Shown here in pieces: positions 11,401-24,043 of a stretch of DNA of 64,000 nt. The number at the start of each line of letters is the position of its first letter. Within the stretch, counting starts at the first letter, position 1. This DNA is from Babylonia areolata. Lineage: Eukaryota; Mollusca; Gastropoda; Neogastropoda; Buccinidae. The stretch lies in assembly GCF_041734735.1 (NCBI RefSeq), contig NC_134878.1, positions 17,915,202 to 17,979,201 of the forward strand, in the 5' to 3' direction. The notes beneath the pieces were generated by a model. It was not told the origin of the DNA. It searched no databases and saw nothing but the letters and a program-made list of their open reading frames with translations. The position numbers and the translations under genes are program-made.

Positions 11401-12067
11401 CACTGCGTTCGGATAAATCCATATACGCTACACCTCATCTGCCAAGCAGATGCCTGACCAGCAGCGTAACCCAACGCGCTTAGTCAGGCCTTGAGAAAAA
11501 AAATTCATTTCAACAATAAATCAAACAACAGAACACCCCAGACTAAGAAATAAGCAACTGGAAACAAATCTGGTGAATATAAATGACACAGAATGGTTGC
11601 GTCGAACGTGATTGCAAGCTTTTAAATTAGCTTCATAGTGCTGACGAATTTATCTGGAAAACACACGCACACACACACGCACGCGCACACGCACACGCAC
11701 GCGCACGCACACACACACGCACCCACCCACACACACACACACACCAATTCCCGCACAGAATGACGCAACTGTACGATTCATCTGAAACTTTTTTGTACGA
11801 CCACAGTATCCCAAAGTTCATTCTGGAGCTCAGTCAGTGGAGAAGTCAAAAAGCTCCTGTCGCTTGAGATGATCTTTGAAGCGCTAAGTTTGCTTGGAGT
11901 TAAGAATGTTCTTAAGTATATATGGAATTCACCGTGGAGTTGGGAACATTATCAACGATAAGCAAACTTACCGCTGCTAAGTTCGCACATGCAACCCACC
12001 TCTGGTACTCGCGTGAAAAGACCATCAGATCCATGAGTCCTGGTAACATCATCCACTTTCCTGGTTG

Positions 12068-12118
<51 letters not shown>

Positions 12119-12547
12119 CCTACAGACACGAACCAGTCCCCTCCCCCATCCCACACTGACCTGATCAGCTCGTGAGTCTTGTTCTTCATGTTGACCAGCG
12201 ACAGCTCCACGTACTGGATGTCCGAGTCCAAACCCCGCAGGGTGAAGGCACAGGCCCGGGACTGCATTTTCAGCTCCTCCAGTCTGCTGCTCACCGCCTT
12301 GTGTCGGGACAGAACCAGAGCTGCGTTGTCTGTCCACCTGTGGGGACACACAACACAATACGCCAACTAGGTAGTGGCTAAGCAAGTGACTGTTGCTGAG
12401 ACAGACTTTGTTAAACTGCCATCAGCACGTGATTCAAGAAGTTAGAAAACAACACGAGCCAACTGGGTATAGCCTTACATGTAGGATTTAATGAAGGGGG
12501 ATGCATTTGTTCCTTTCAGATAACTATCTCAGCATGGTATCTTGTGG

Positions 12548-12590
<43 letters not shown>

Positions 12591-13648
12591 ACACCCTTCG
12601 AGATGTTCGCTTTCTCACTTCACCTTTTCTTCTCTGACGGCGTCATCCCGTGCAGATCCAACCCCTCCTCCCCCTCCTCTCCCTCCTTCCCCGTGTCTGA
12701 CCCCGGCCCGGTCTGTGCCCCCATGACCTCCGACGTGCGTGGGTGGGGTTGGGGGATGGGGTGGCGGGTGTTCCTGAAGAGAACGCTCCTCTCTCTGTGC
12801 AGCCACCTGACGCTGACGCCTCGCTCTGCCCGAGGCGTGTGCTCCTTGCAAAGGGCCGCTTCCCAGTCCGCCTGCAGAACCATGTTCTCGTAGTAGATCT
12901 CCTGCACCTGCTTCAGCGCCGGGATCTTCAGATCCAGCATCCTCAGCTTCTGGACAAGATAACAAGACAGGAAAGGAGATGATTAAAGAGAAAGAGAGAG
13001 GAGGAGGGGGAGAGACAGACAGAGGGAGGGAGGGAGGGAGGGGAGAGGGGGGAGAAAGAGTGTGTGGGGAGACAGAGGGGAAAAGAGAGGAGGAAGAGAG
13101 AGACGCTTCAGATGCTTTTTATTGACATTGGCCTAACTACAGCCCTTATGGCAAGGGGGTCAATTCTAAGTTGCAGCGTCATATGCATTGAATGAAAGAA
13201 AACAAACAACAATAAATAAAGCAAATATGTCAATAACTGAATTCAAAAAACAAATTACTTAATCGTACATTTATGTATATGCCAATACACGTATGCACAC
13301 CATAGTCGTGAAACAACATACAATAGACTATAAACATACAATGCAATACACGTACGCACACCATAGTAGTGAAACAACATACAATAGACTATAAACGTAC
13401 AATGTGACCATCAAGTGTATACAGCTGTACCAGGCTAATCATAGCGATGTTACGTGTTATTACTATTTTCCTTTTCCTGATATTAACAGCTTCTGCTATG
13501 TATTTGGCAAGCAAAATAATTTCATCATTTTCAGTGGATAATAGACTAAGCACGTCATGTCTTTTCTCAGCAGCAATATGAAAAAGTCGTGTCTTGGCTC
13601 TAATGTCTTCATAAGCATTACAATGAAATAAAAAATGATCTTCATCCC

Positions 13649-13686
<38 letters not shown>

Positions 13687-14634
13687 CGGAAAATCTATTC
13701 AAGGAAGGCCATGGCCCCTTCGAAGGGGTATGGTGAACATTGAGGAATAACAAAATCATAATAAATAGTTTGAAAAATCCAAATTGCAATGGGTTACAAA
13801 TAACCAAGAGCACATTGAACTGGGCTTTATGAAAGTACAAAGCAAATTGCCTTACATCATCATCTTCAGTTGATGCCATAAGTAAAATAAATATGAATAC
13901 AGATGTTTGACCATGATATTTTAAAGGAATCTACCGATCTCTGATATGAGTCACGGCAGGGCATTGGAACACAAAATGAACGTTTTCTGGTTCGTTTTTA
14001 CACAAAGGTCATAACCCATCCCTTCTCAGTGTTGTTTAGAACGATATCGATGGATAAAAATATTAGATTCCAAATCTGAATCTTGTAACAATATACTTCA
14101 AATGTCTGTCCAGCTTACTAGATATATACTTGGGAAAACTATGCAAGGTGTATACAGGTCTATACAGTTCGAATCATTTTCTAATTCTTTCATGAGCGTG
14201 ACGATTCCATTACTCCATCCCTGCCATCTGCAATCAGCCAACTTTGTTGGAAACAAACGAATAAATCTAGATATAATCTCTACGCCCCGATTCAAGCAAA
14301 CATATCCAAAACCAATTTCGTGAAGATTGACTCAAATTTTTGTTACCCAGTTTACTTTGCCCCTGGCGTCCCAGTCAAGTAACATGTCACAGGCTTTCTT
14401 TGGTAATCTGAACTGCTCCATCTGCCATACTTTTAGCCAATATCTCATACAACTGACCATGGAATTCAGATACACAGGTATCTGTCTCACCATTTATCAG
14501 GTCATTTGGTAGTTAAATTGATACTGTCAAAGAGCTCAACAAGCGCATCAAAAGATAGATCGCCCAAACTTGATGGTTTGCGCATTTTGGTAAGCACAGC
14601 TTGCTTTGCTCTGCTGGAAAGGTCTTTAAGGGGA

Positions 14635-14694
<60 letters not shown>

Positions 14695-15612
14695 AACACA
14701 CACACACACACACACACACAAGCTGTATTATTCCTTCAAAAACACAATCCAGCCATAGAAACATTTCAGTGTTGTAACACAAAAGTTACACCGGAATAAT
14801 CTGGCAAGATTTAGAACTCGAAACTTTTGCGTTTACACATAAAGAGAAGAGGGTTTGATACAGATGTACATGTATCTGTAGAAGCTGCATGACCCGCTAT
14901 AGTCAAATGGTCTACAAGGTAAGACACACATTTTGTTTCCAGTTCCAGCCTGTATAAACTCATTGTGGAATAGTCTACTAAGCCGTGCAGCTTTTCTCGA
15001 AATTCGGAAAATTGCCAGCATTCGTTCGTATCTTTCAAAGACTGCCACGGTTGAACTTAGTCTCCTGCACTGTTACTTCGCGTCTGGATTTCTGCAATTC
15101 GGCACTCGTGGGTCTTCCAGCTGATCAGATCAGTCGTTTGCAGAGAGTTCAAAACAGTGCAGCTGAACTTGTAACGCGGAAATCTAAGCGTGGGCATGTG
15201 ACACCTTTGCTCGAAGAGCTGCACTGGCTTCGAGTTAAATTCCGCATCCAGTTCAAAATTGCCACGCTCGCATACCGTTTTCTTTATGGCACACTCCCTC
15301 AGTATGTATCTTCCCCAATTACAGCTGATCATTCTTCTCGGTCACTTCGATCTTCAGCTGAAAGATTAGTTAGAGTGCCGAGAGCTAATCCGAATACCGT
15401 TGTCACCGATCGTTTATTTTAAGTCCCAGCTGTCTGGAACTGGCTGCCTGCTGACCTGCGAAAAGGCCCCGTACATAGACTCTCACAAGTCCCAACTGAA
15501 AACATGTTTTTGTCTTCCAATTGAGTAATAGTTAGTCTTATTTGCTGTTGTATGAGTGATGTACTGCTCTTTCCATTATTGTATGTGTGGGAGGTGTGTG
15601 TGCATGCGCTGG

Positions 15613-15667
<55 letters not shown>

Positions 15668-16078
15668 GTTTATGATGCGAGGATGGTGATTATTTCTGTG
15701 TGGTTGATTCTTTTTCCATATTGTTCCTTCTATTTAGTCAGATGTAATTTGTGGAGCGCTGTGAGTGATTGTTAGTTGAATCTTCTTGATTTGTTTCTTA
15801 TTATATATAATTTGTTAAGCGCCATGAGCCTCCCTACCAGGGAACAGTGCAATAGAAGAGCACTTCATAGTTGTTTGTAAAGATGGTCCGAGTTTGTAAT
15901 GCACTGTTTTTTATAAATGCAGAAAAAATAATTTATGGGATCAAAAGATTTGCTAACATTAAATCATTCATTAACCTTGATTGCTGAAGAATTCAACGGA
16001 AAGAAACCTTTTCACGAATGTACTTCACGAAGATGAAAATGTAATAAAGTAAAATATGTATGTATGAATAAATGATAT

Positions 16079-16116
<38 letters not shown>

Positions 16117-18048
16117 CGTGTGCGTGTGCGTGCGTGTGCGTGTGTGTGCGCGCGCGCATGAATGTGTATATATTCGTCTGTCTGCCTGGCTGTCTCTGTA
16201 GAAGGATATAATTTTTCCCTTCATTATTTTTATATTTTCCTTTTCGGAAGGGGGTTAGGGGTGGAGGAGAGACATTTGGAATTCCTTTATGTTTCATGAA
16301 GTATTCCGGCGCGTTTGAACACGGACCTCTTATCGCTTCGTCAAGTCATGTTACATTATGTTCGCATCCCCGTCAGTCTGCCAAACGCTCAGTGTGAACT
16401 GTTACAGAATTTTTGTCCTCAAGTGTGTGTGAATAATGTTTGTTTGTGTGGCTTTACTTGGACTCTGAAAAGTTATTAGAAATTTTTTTTTTTTTAATTG
16501 CAAAAAATCCAGTGCTTTGGGAACCAAAGTCAAATCACAAATTTTGTGTTACATATCGACACGGAACCAGGACACTTGAAGAATTTGCATGACGCTCTTC
16601 CACTGAAAGCTTTACACATAGTTCACAGCTGATTCTTGACGAATGCCGACTTTCATATTCGTGTTTTACATACATGGTATGCGCATGCGTTATACACGTG
16701 TATGGACGGCGCGCGCGCGCCACTCTCTCTCTCTCTCTCTTTGCCATTCTATCAAAAACTGATTTGGATACAAGCTGACTGGTTTTGTTCATCTCCATCA
16801 TTTCCGTTGACAGCCTTTCTTTTCCAGTTTGAAGAATCTAGGCAACTAACTATTCAAAACTTCCGACGACGAAATCAAAGGCTTCTTCAACTGTTTGCCA
16901 ACGCACGGCGGCATCTTCCTCGAAACTGTTGGCCTTCAACGTTCACGCTGTTTCACTACCTAGTCATTTCCCCAGAAAATCCAGCAAAACTTTCTGATTC
17001 TCGGAAACCTTTGATGTTTTCTTTGGAAAGAAAGAGAAACCGTTTGAACCGAGGCCAAATCTGCTCAAGCAGACAGGAAGCAGCAGTCCCCCCCACCTCA
17101 CCCCACACACACAGCAGAGTGAACAAACAAGCATGCACGACTGACCGTGTCTAGCTGCCCACGTTGTTGCTGCAGCAGGGACAGCCTGTTCTGAGCCTTG
17201 TGCTGCTCGTGGCCCAGGTCGTACAGCTCTTTGAACACGTGGTACTGGCTGCTGCGCGCTGCTGCCGGCTGCAACCATCATCATCGCCATCATCATCACC
17301 ACCACCACCACCACCACCACCACCATCGTCGTCGTCGTCGTCGTCATGACTGTCGTCTTTATCGTCGTTATCTTCGTCACTGCCGTCCACACTGTCGTGC
17401 TCATTATCGTCAACTTCATTTTCCGTCGAAGTCGTGGCGTTTTCCCGTTATCCCCATCACTCATCGCTGTTAGCGTCATCATCGTCGTCGTCGATTCTAA
17501 CCCCGTTAGATTTTCATTTTAGGTTTATCTTATTTTATTTTCTATAGTTGCTGTCTGATAATGAAACATAATTGAAAACTCCCCCCCCCCAACCCCACTC
17601 ATACCCTCACACACACAATTAAGCACTCATGCACGCGCTCACATTCTTTTAAAAGGCAGCCCCCTCCCTCTTTTCTCTCTCTCTCGCTCATATTTTTTGT
17701 GCACACCAACGCGCGCGCAAAAGTTCACGAGGACTCTTGGAAAATGTCATGACCAATCCCACAATAATTGTGTGAAAAAGTACTGTCAATGATGCAGAGA
17801 TACAGTTTCTTTCAGTAACAGACACAAAACTAAACCTGACGAATTAAGTAACTCGGGGGTAATACAGGTAATGAGCGAAGAGCCACGGTTCAGGACGGGA
17901 GGCGGAGCGGGGTGTGGGGTGGAGGCATACGATGATTTCAACCTCTTTGTCTTCACAGTTGCAGTTTGTCTCATTTTGTTAAGACTTGCTGCTTGATATC
18001 ACTCAGTGCAGACAGACGTCAGTGCTGCTAAAGAACTCAAAACACACA

Positions 18049-18093
<45 letters not shown>

Positions 18094-21000
18094 GCTGCAT
18101 GCAGACAAACAGGCTGACAAACAGGTAGACAGAACAACAGCTGCAATATATGTTAACATGCACTGCAGATGGCTCCAAGTGATGGTGACAAACTAAAGTC
18201 AGATGAGATGGGGGTGTGGATGGGGGATGGGTGATGGGTGAGGGGGAGGGGGAGCCGACAGGGGCCATTATTTACTCAGTGTGTGAATCACAAGCATGCG
18301 TGCGATAACAGATGGCGGTTGGCATAACTGATCCCTTTTCGGATGCAGTCCGTATGTACACTCCTCATGAAAGCGGGAGTACGGTCCGTCCCTTTCTCTC
18401 TCTGCGTCTGTGTGTAGTGTGCCTGTTGTGTATGTTTGTGTGTGTGTGTGTGTGTTGTGTGCGTGTGCGTGTGTGTGCACGCGCGCGCGCGCGAGCGACT
18501 GAACCGAATGGCAAGTAGTATATTTGGACATCCTGAAAGGACTTGACAAGCAAGAAAAACGAAACTAAAAAAAAAGAGAGAAAGCCAGATAGTACTGAAG
18601 CCGCTATCTGCCGTAATGAGGGTACAACACGGAAGGTAAACTGTATCCATATGGGCGCACAACACGGAAGATATACTATTCACAGGGGCGCGTACTTCCC
18701 CAGTCGCCTTCTATCTCTGTTAAAAATGCTAAGAATAATACAATACACACATGCACTTAGTGGGGTGTCCGAGACCCCCTTTGCTTTTTCATTCACTTGG
18801 ATACCAGCGCAAGAACACTGAACACCCGAGCCGCCCTTATCACATGGTGGGACGGACCGGCGGGTTTACGAAAAAATCGGAAATGGTTCAATTGTTCACG
18901 ACTGTTTTCATTGTACTTGGCCCGCCCGAAAACAGAAACTAACATCACATTTCACACACAGAAATATGCTGTGAGACAAAGTAATACAATGTAATGCAAT
19001 ACAACACAATACATCTGGGTTGTCAGTGTCCGAGCAATGGAGAAAGCCTGTGGACGCTGAAAACACAAACATCGACGAACCCCCGGCAAAAATAATCAGT
19101 ACCACCATGGATACAGACCGAAAGGAGGGGCTGGGTGGCCAGCTAGGGGGTGACGTGGAGGGTAAACGGGTTGTCTTCTCTCGTTCAACAGCCTGTCATG
19201 AAGTTCATGCTTGTATGAACGTTCACTCATCGCGTCTGATTTTATCCGTGTCAACGCTGGACATGCAAGGCAACGAGAGTGTCTTTGTTCGTTGGTCCTA
19301 TCAGTCAGTGTCTTCTTTGCACCTTTCTTTGTTTTCCCCCTGTAATTAGTTCCTGGTGCAAACAGCACAGGGCTGTGTATAATCATGGCTTCACCAGACA
19401 CTGTGGGGTGACTGTCACCCACACAGACAAAAGCCTGCCCCATGGGTATGGTGAGTTTTTCAGTGACCACTAAAACCCCACGGCATTTACATCCACGCAC
19501 GATAACTGTGACGATACATACAGATGACATTTCCTCAGCGATTTTTGAGGATAAACCCCTCGACCACTGACACTTGTGACAGAAAAGCATTAACCATCGT
19601 GTCATCCCTACCCATTTCATTTTGATCATGTTCACATTTCAGATACAGGGGGAGGGGGAATGGGGGAGGGGGTCACGGTCGATTCCATAATCCAGCTCTA
19701 ACAATTTGGATAGCTCCATCTCCACTCCCAATCTAACTCGTCCCACAGCACTCCATCCATGCATCCCCCCACACTACCACCTCAACCAACTACATTCATC
19801 CCCCCCCGGCCCCCATGAAATGTCAGGCTGACCTTACAGACGGGGTGGTGGAGGTGGACGCCCAGCCGCTTGTTACAGGAGGCCAGGGAGTGGGTCCTGT
19901 AGTAGTCCACCAGCTCGGCCAGCGTGTAGAACAGGCTGCTGGACTGGGCCGGCGACAGGCTGTACCCCTTCTTCTGCCGGTAGATGCGCACACTCCTGTT
20001 GCACCCGTCCTTCCTGACACACCCAGCATTAAACACATTGCACCCGTCCTTCCTGACACACCCAGCATTAAACACATTGCACCCGTCCTTCCTGACACAC
20101 CCAGCATTAAACACGTTGCACCCGTCCTTCCTGACACACCCAGCATTAAACACATTGCACCCGTCCTTCCTGACACACCCAGCATTAAACACATTGCACC
20201 CGTCCTTCCTGACACACCCAGCATTAAACATGTTGCACCCGTCCTTCCTGACACACCCAGCATTAAACATGTTGCACACGTCCTTCCTGACACACCCAGC
20301 ATTAAACACGTTGCACACGTTCTTCCTGACACACCCAGCATTAAACACATTGCACCCGTCCTTCCTGACACACCCAGCATTAAACACATTGCACCCGTCC
20401 TTCCTGACACACCCAGCATTAAACATTGCACCCGTCCTTCCTGACACACCCAGCATTAAACATTGCACCCGTCCTTCCTGACACACCCAGCATTAAACAC
20501 GTTGCACACGTCCTTCCTGACACACCCAGCATTAAACACATTGCACCCGTCCTTCCTGACACACCCAGCATTAAACAAGTTGCACATGTCCTTCCTGACA
20601 CACCCAGCATTAAACACGTTGCACACGTTCTTCCTGACACACCCAGCATTAAACACATTGCACCCGTCCTTCCTGACACACCCAGCATTAAACATGTTGC
20701 ACACGTCCTTCCTGACACACCCAGCATTAAACACATTGCACCCGTCCTTCCTGACACACCCAGCATTAAACACGTTGCAACATGTTGCACACGTCCTTCC
20801 TGACACACTCAACATTAAACACGTTGCACCCGTCCTTCCTGACACACCCAGCATTAAACACGTTGCACCCGTCCTTCCTGACACACCCAGCATTAAACAC
20901 GTTGCACACGTCCTTCCTGACACACCCAGCATTAAACATGTTGCACACGTCCTTCCTGACACACCCAGCATTAAACACGTTGCACACGTCCTTCCTGACA

Positions 21001-23216
21001 CACCCAGCATTAAACACATTGCACCCGTCCTTCCTGACACACCCAGCATTAAACACGTTGCACACGTCCTTCCTGACACACCCAGCATTAAACATGTTGC
21101 ACACGTCCTTCCTGACACACCCAGCATTAAACACGTTGCACCCGTCCTTCCTGACACACTCAACATTAAACACGTTGCACACGTCCTTCCTGACACACCC
21201 AGCATTAAACATGTTGCACATGTCCTTCCTGACACACCCAGCATTAAACATTGCACCCGTCCTTCCTGACACACCCAGCATTAAACATGTTGCACACGTC
21301 CTTCCTGACACACCCAGCATTAAACACGTTGCACCCGTCCTTCCTGACACACTCAACATTAAACACGTTGCACACGTCCTTCCTGACACACCCAGCATTA
21401 AACATGTTGCACACGTCCTTCCTGACACACCCAGGATTAAACACGTTGCAACATGTTGCACACGTCCTTCCTGACACACCCAGCATTAAACACGTTGCAA
21501 CACGTTGCACCCGTCCTTCCTGACACACCCAGCATTAAACATGTTGCACACGTCCTTCCTGACACACCCAGCATTAAACATGTTGCACACGTCCTTCCTG
21601 ACACACCCAGCATTAAACATGTTGCACACGTCCTTCCTGACACACCCAGCATTAAACATGTTGCACAAGTCCTCCCTAACACAGGATTAAACAAAGGCTA
21701 AAGGTCAGTGATATCATATTCCACTGTGTCTACGGCTTGGCATGGAACGGTAGGCCCTGTCCTCTCCTTCCGTCATTTTAACCTTCCGTAATTGAAGTCA
21801 GGTATCCATTCACACCTGGGTGAGAATGAGTTAAATCGGAGTACAGCGCCTTTCCCAAAGACACACCACCACGCTGAAAGGAGGCCTGGAACCCTGATCA
21901 CTGGTGGATCACAAGTCCAACACCTAACCTATCCTGCCACAGCGCCCCCCCCCCCCCCCCAGTATACTTCATTTTAATCTACCTGTCTGCCAGCCTGTCT
22001 GTGCATGTTATAGTTAATCTGACCGCGGAGGCCTTATCCAGTCCCGCTGGGGTGAACGTTACCCTGCGTCCATGGATCCACAAAGAAAAAGCATGTCCCG
22101 GGGCTTCGATAGTTTCCGATGACGGACAAACTAATCAAGGGACCGGCAGTCACCGACACTCAGATGCTTGTGATTCTCCTCTCAGCGCCTGTGACGAGGA
22201 ACACAGGCGTGAGACAGTCAGGCTGACTCTGTTGCCAGGGTCGGTGAGGGCTTTCTGGCACTGACACCAGCCCCCAGCTCGTACTCGAAAAGAAAGTGTC
22301 GCAAATAGACGTGACACGTTTTGACGACTGAATCACTGAATGACCTTAACGACTTCGGCCAACAGCCCTATCATAACAGATGCAAACAAAACACATTTCA
22401 AGTCATGGCTATCGAGATGGCGAGAACTGGGATGACAGCATGGCACTGTGCGAATAGAGACGCTGAACTGCAGAGAAACATGCTTCTGGAAACCAAAAAC
22501 AAAACAAATCCAGCGGCTATCACCAAAGAATTATATTTCAAGCACATTGGTCTGCGTGAGCTTATTTGAGCACACAGAGTCAGAGTCAGAGATAGAGAGA
22601 GGCAGATAGATTCTGAGTGGTTAAATAGGCCGTAGACCTATGTCATTGTGGGTGGTTACAACTCCATAGTTAAAGCAAAAATATAGATAAAGAACAATTC
22701 CATGCAAAAAATACAAGTCATGGTCCCAAAATCTATCACGACGAATAACTAAAAGAAAATGACCGAGGATAGTTTATCAGTTAAGGTACAGACGGCGGAT
22801 TTAAAAAAATGTCATGGAACTGGGCAAATCGAAAGATCAGTAGTTCACTTTCTTATACTACTAGACATTGTCAGCATACATTCCGTGATGGACAATTAAA
22901 GTATTTGATAGCGATATATTGTTTTTCTTAATCTTTGATACCTTGGGTACATAATCAACGGGTTTGAGGGGGGCAGGGAGAGGAAGGGAGGGGTACCTCG
23001 GTAGTTACGGGATTACAGCTGTTCTCCAAGCCATTAATTTTGCTGTAAGTCTCACATTCTGACCCGAGGATAAAAAAAGGATAGAGGAAAAACGAAGTGA
23101 AGGAAAAGCAACAGGAGAGGAAATCGAAAGGACAAAACAGTGGTAATGAAAGGGAAAGCAAAACGACAACGGAAAGGGCAGACAATGGAAGAAATTCAGG
23201 AAACGAGTAAGGAAAT

Positions 23217-23306
<90 letters not shown>

Positions 23307-23904
23307 AGAAACACAGATACTACACAAAGACAGACCCCAGTACCTGACGTAGAGGGTGAAGTCTCCAGGCATGGTGCAGTCCCGAACCAGAAAGGTCCCC
23401 TCTGGCTGGCCGGCTAGGATGCGCTCTGCCTCCCCCCTGCACCACACAGCAACACAACGTCACACGTCCTGGCCTTTGATGCACACCACTGTGGCTTCTC
23501 CTCTCTTCACGCCTGGCCTTCCTTCAGTCTGGCTGACCTCGTTCCAATGGTTTCAAAACAATTCTTCAAACAGATGCGTGTTCGATCTTCAAGACACGAA
23601 CAGGCAGATAAGTCAAATGTATGCTAGCGAGCACACACTATTCTGTACACACACACACGTTTAGCTCTCACTCTTTCATTATTTCTCCTTTCCCTTCCTT
23701 CTATCCTTTCCTGCCCCTCCCTCATTCCCTGCCTCCGGCCCGCCCTCCCTAGCTCCAGTTTTTTTGTTTTTGTTTTTTAACATCTCATCACCTGAACATT
23801 TCAATTAACACTAGGCCTATTTACAGCGGACCCTAATAATTATTGAAAACAATCAACACAAAAAAACGGAGAAATTGCAAACAACTGCAAACAGCCGCAC
23901 CGCG

Positions 23905-23950
<46 letters not shown>

Positions 23951-24008
23951 GACAACATAGCTACAAACAATCGCATAATACACGATGAAACTGAAACAAC
24001 CGCACTGC

Positions 24009-24043
<35 letters not shown>

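Noticed and set aside
11840-11895. Minus-strand exon-like peptide FKDHLKRQELFDFSTD followed by a stop, preceded by CTTAG
   Set aside because: It resembles the end of the p85 coiled coil, but its phase (0) does not match the phase 2 end of exon 6. It has no donor, and exon 7 at 8794-9000 already supplies this segment in phase with a better alignment.
20001-21690. CRISPR-like repeat array
   Set aside because: Units are contiguous 39-bp copies with no unique spacers, the DNA is eukaryotic, and the unit is visibly derived from an exon boundary.
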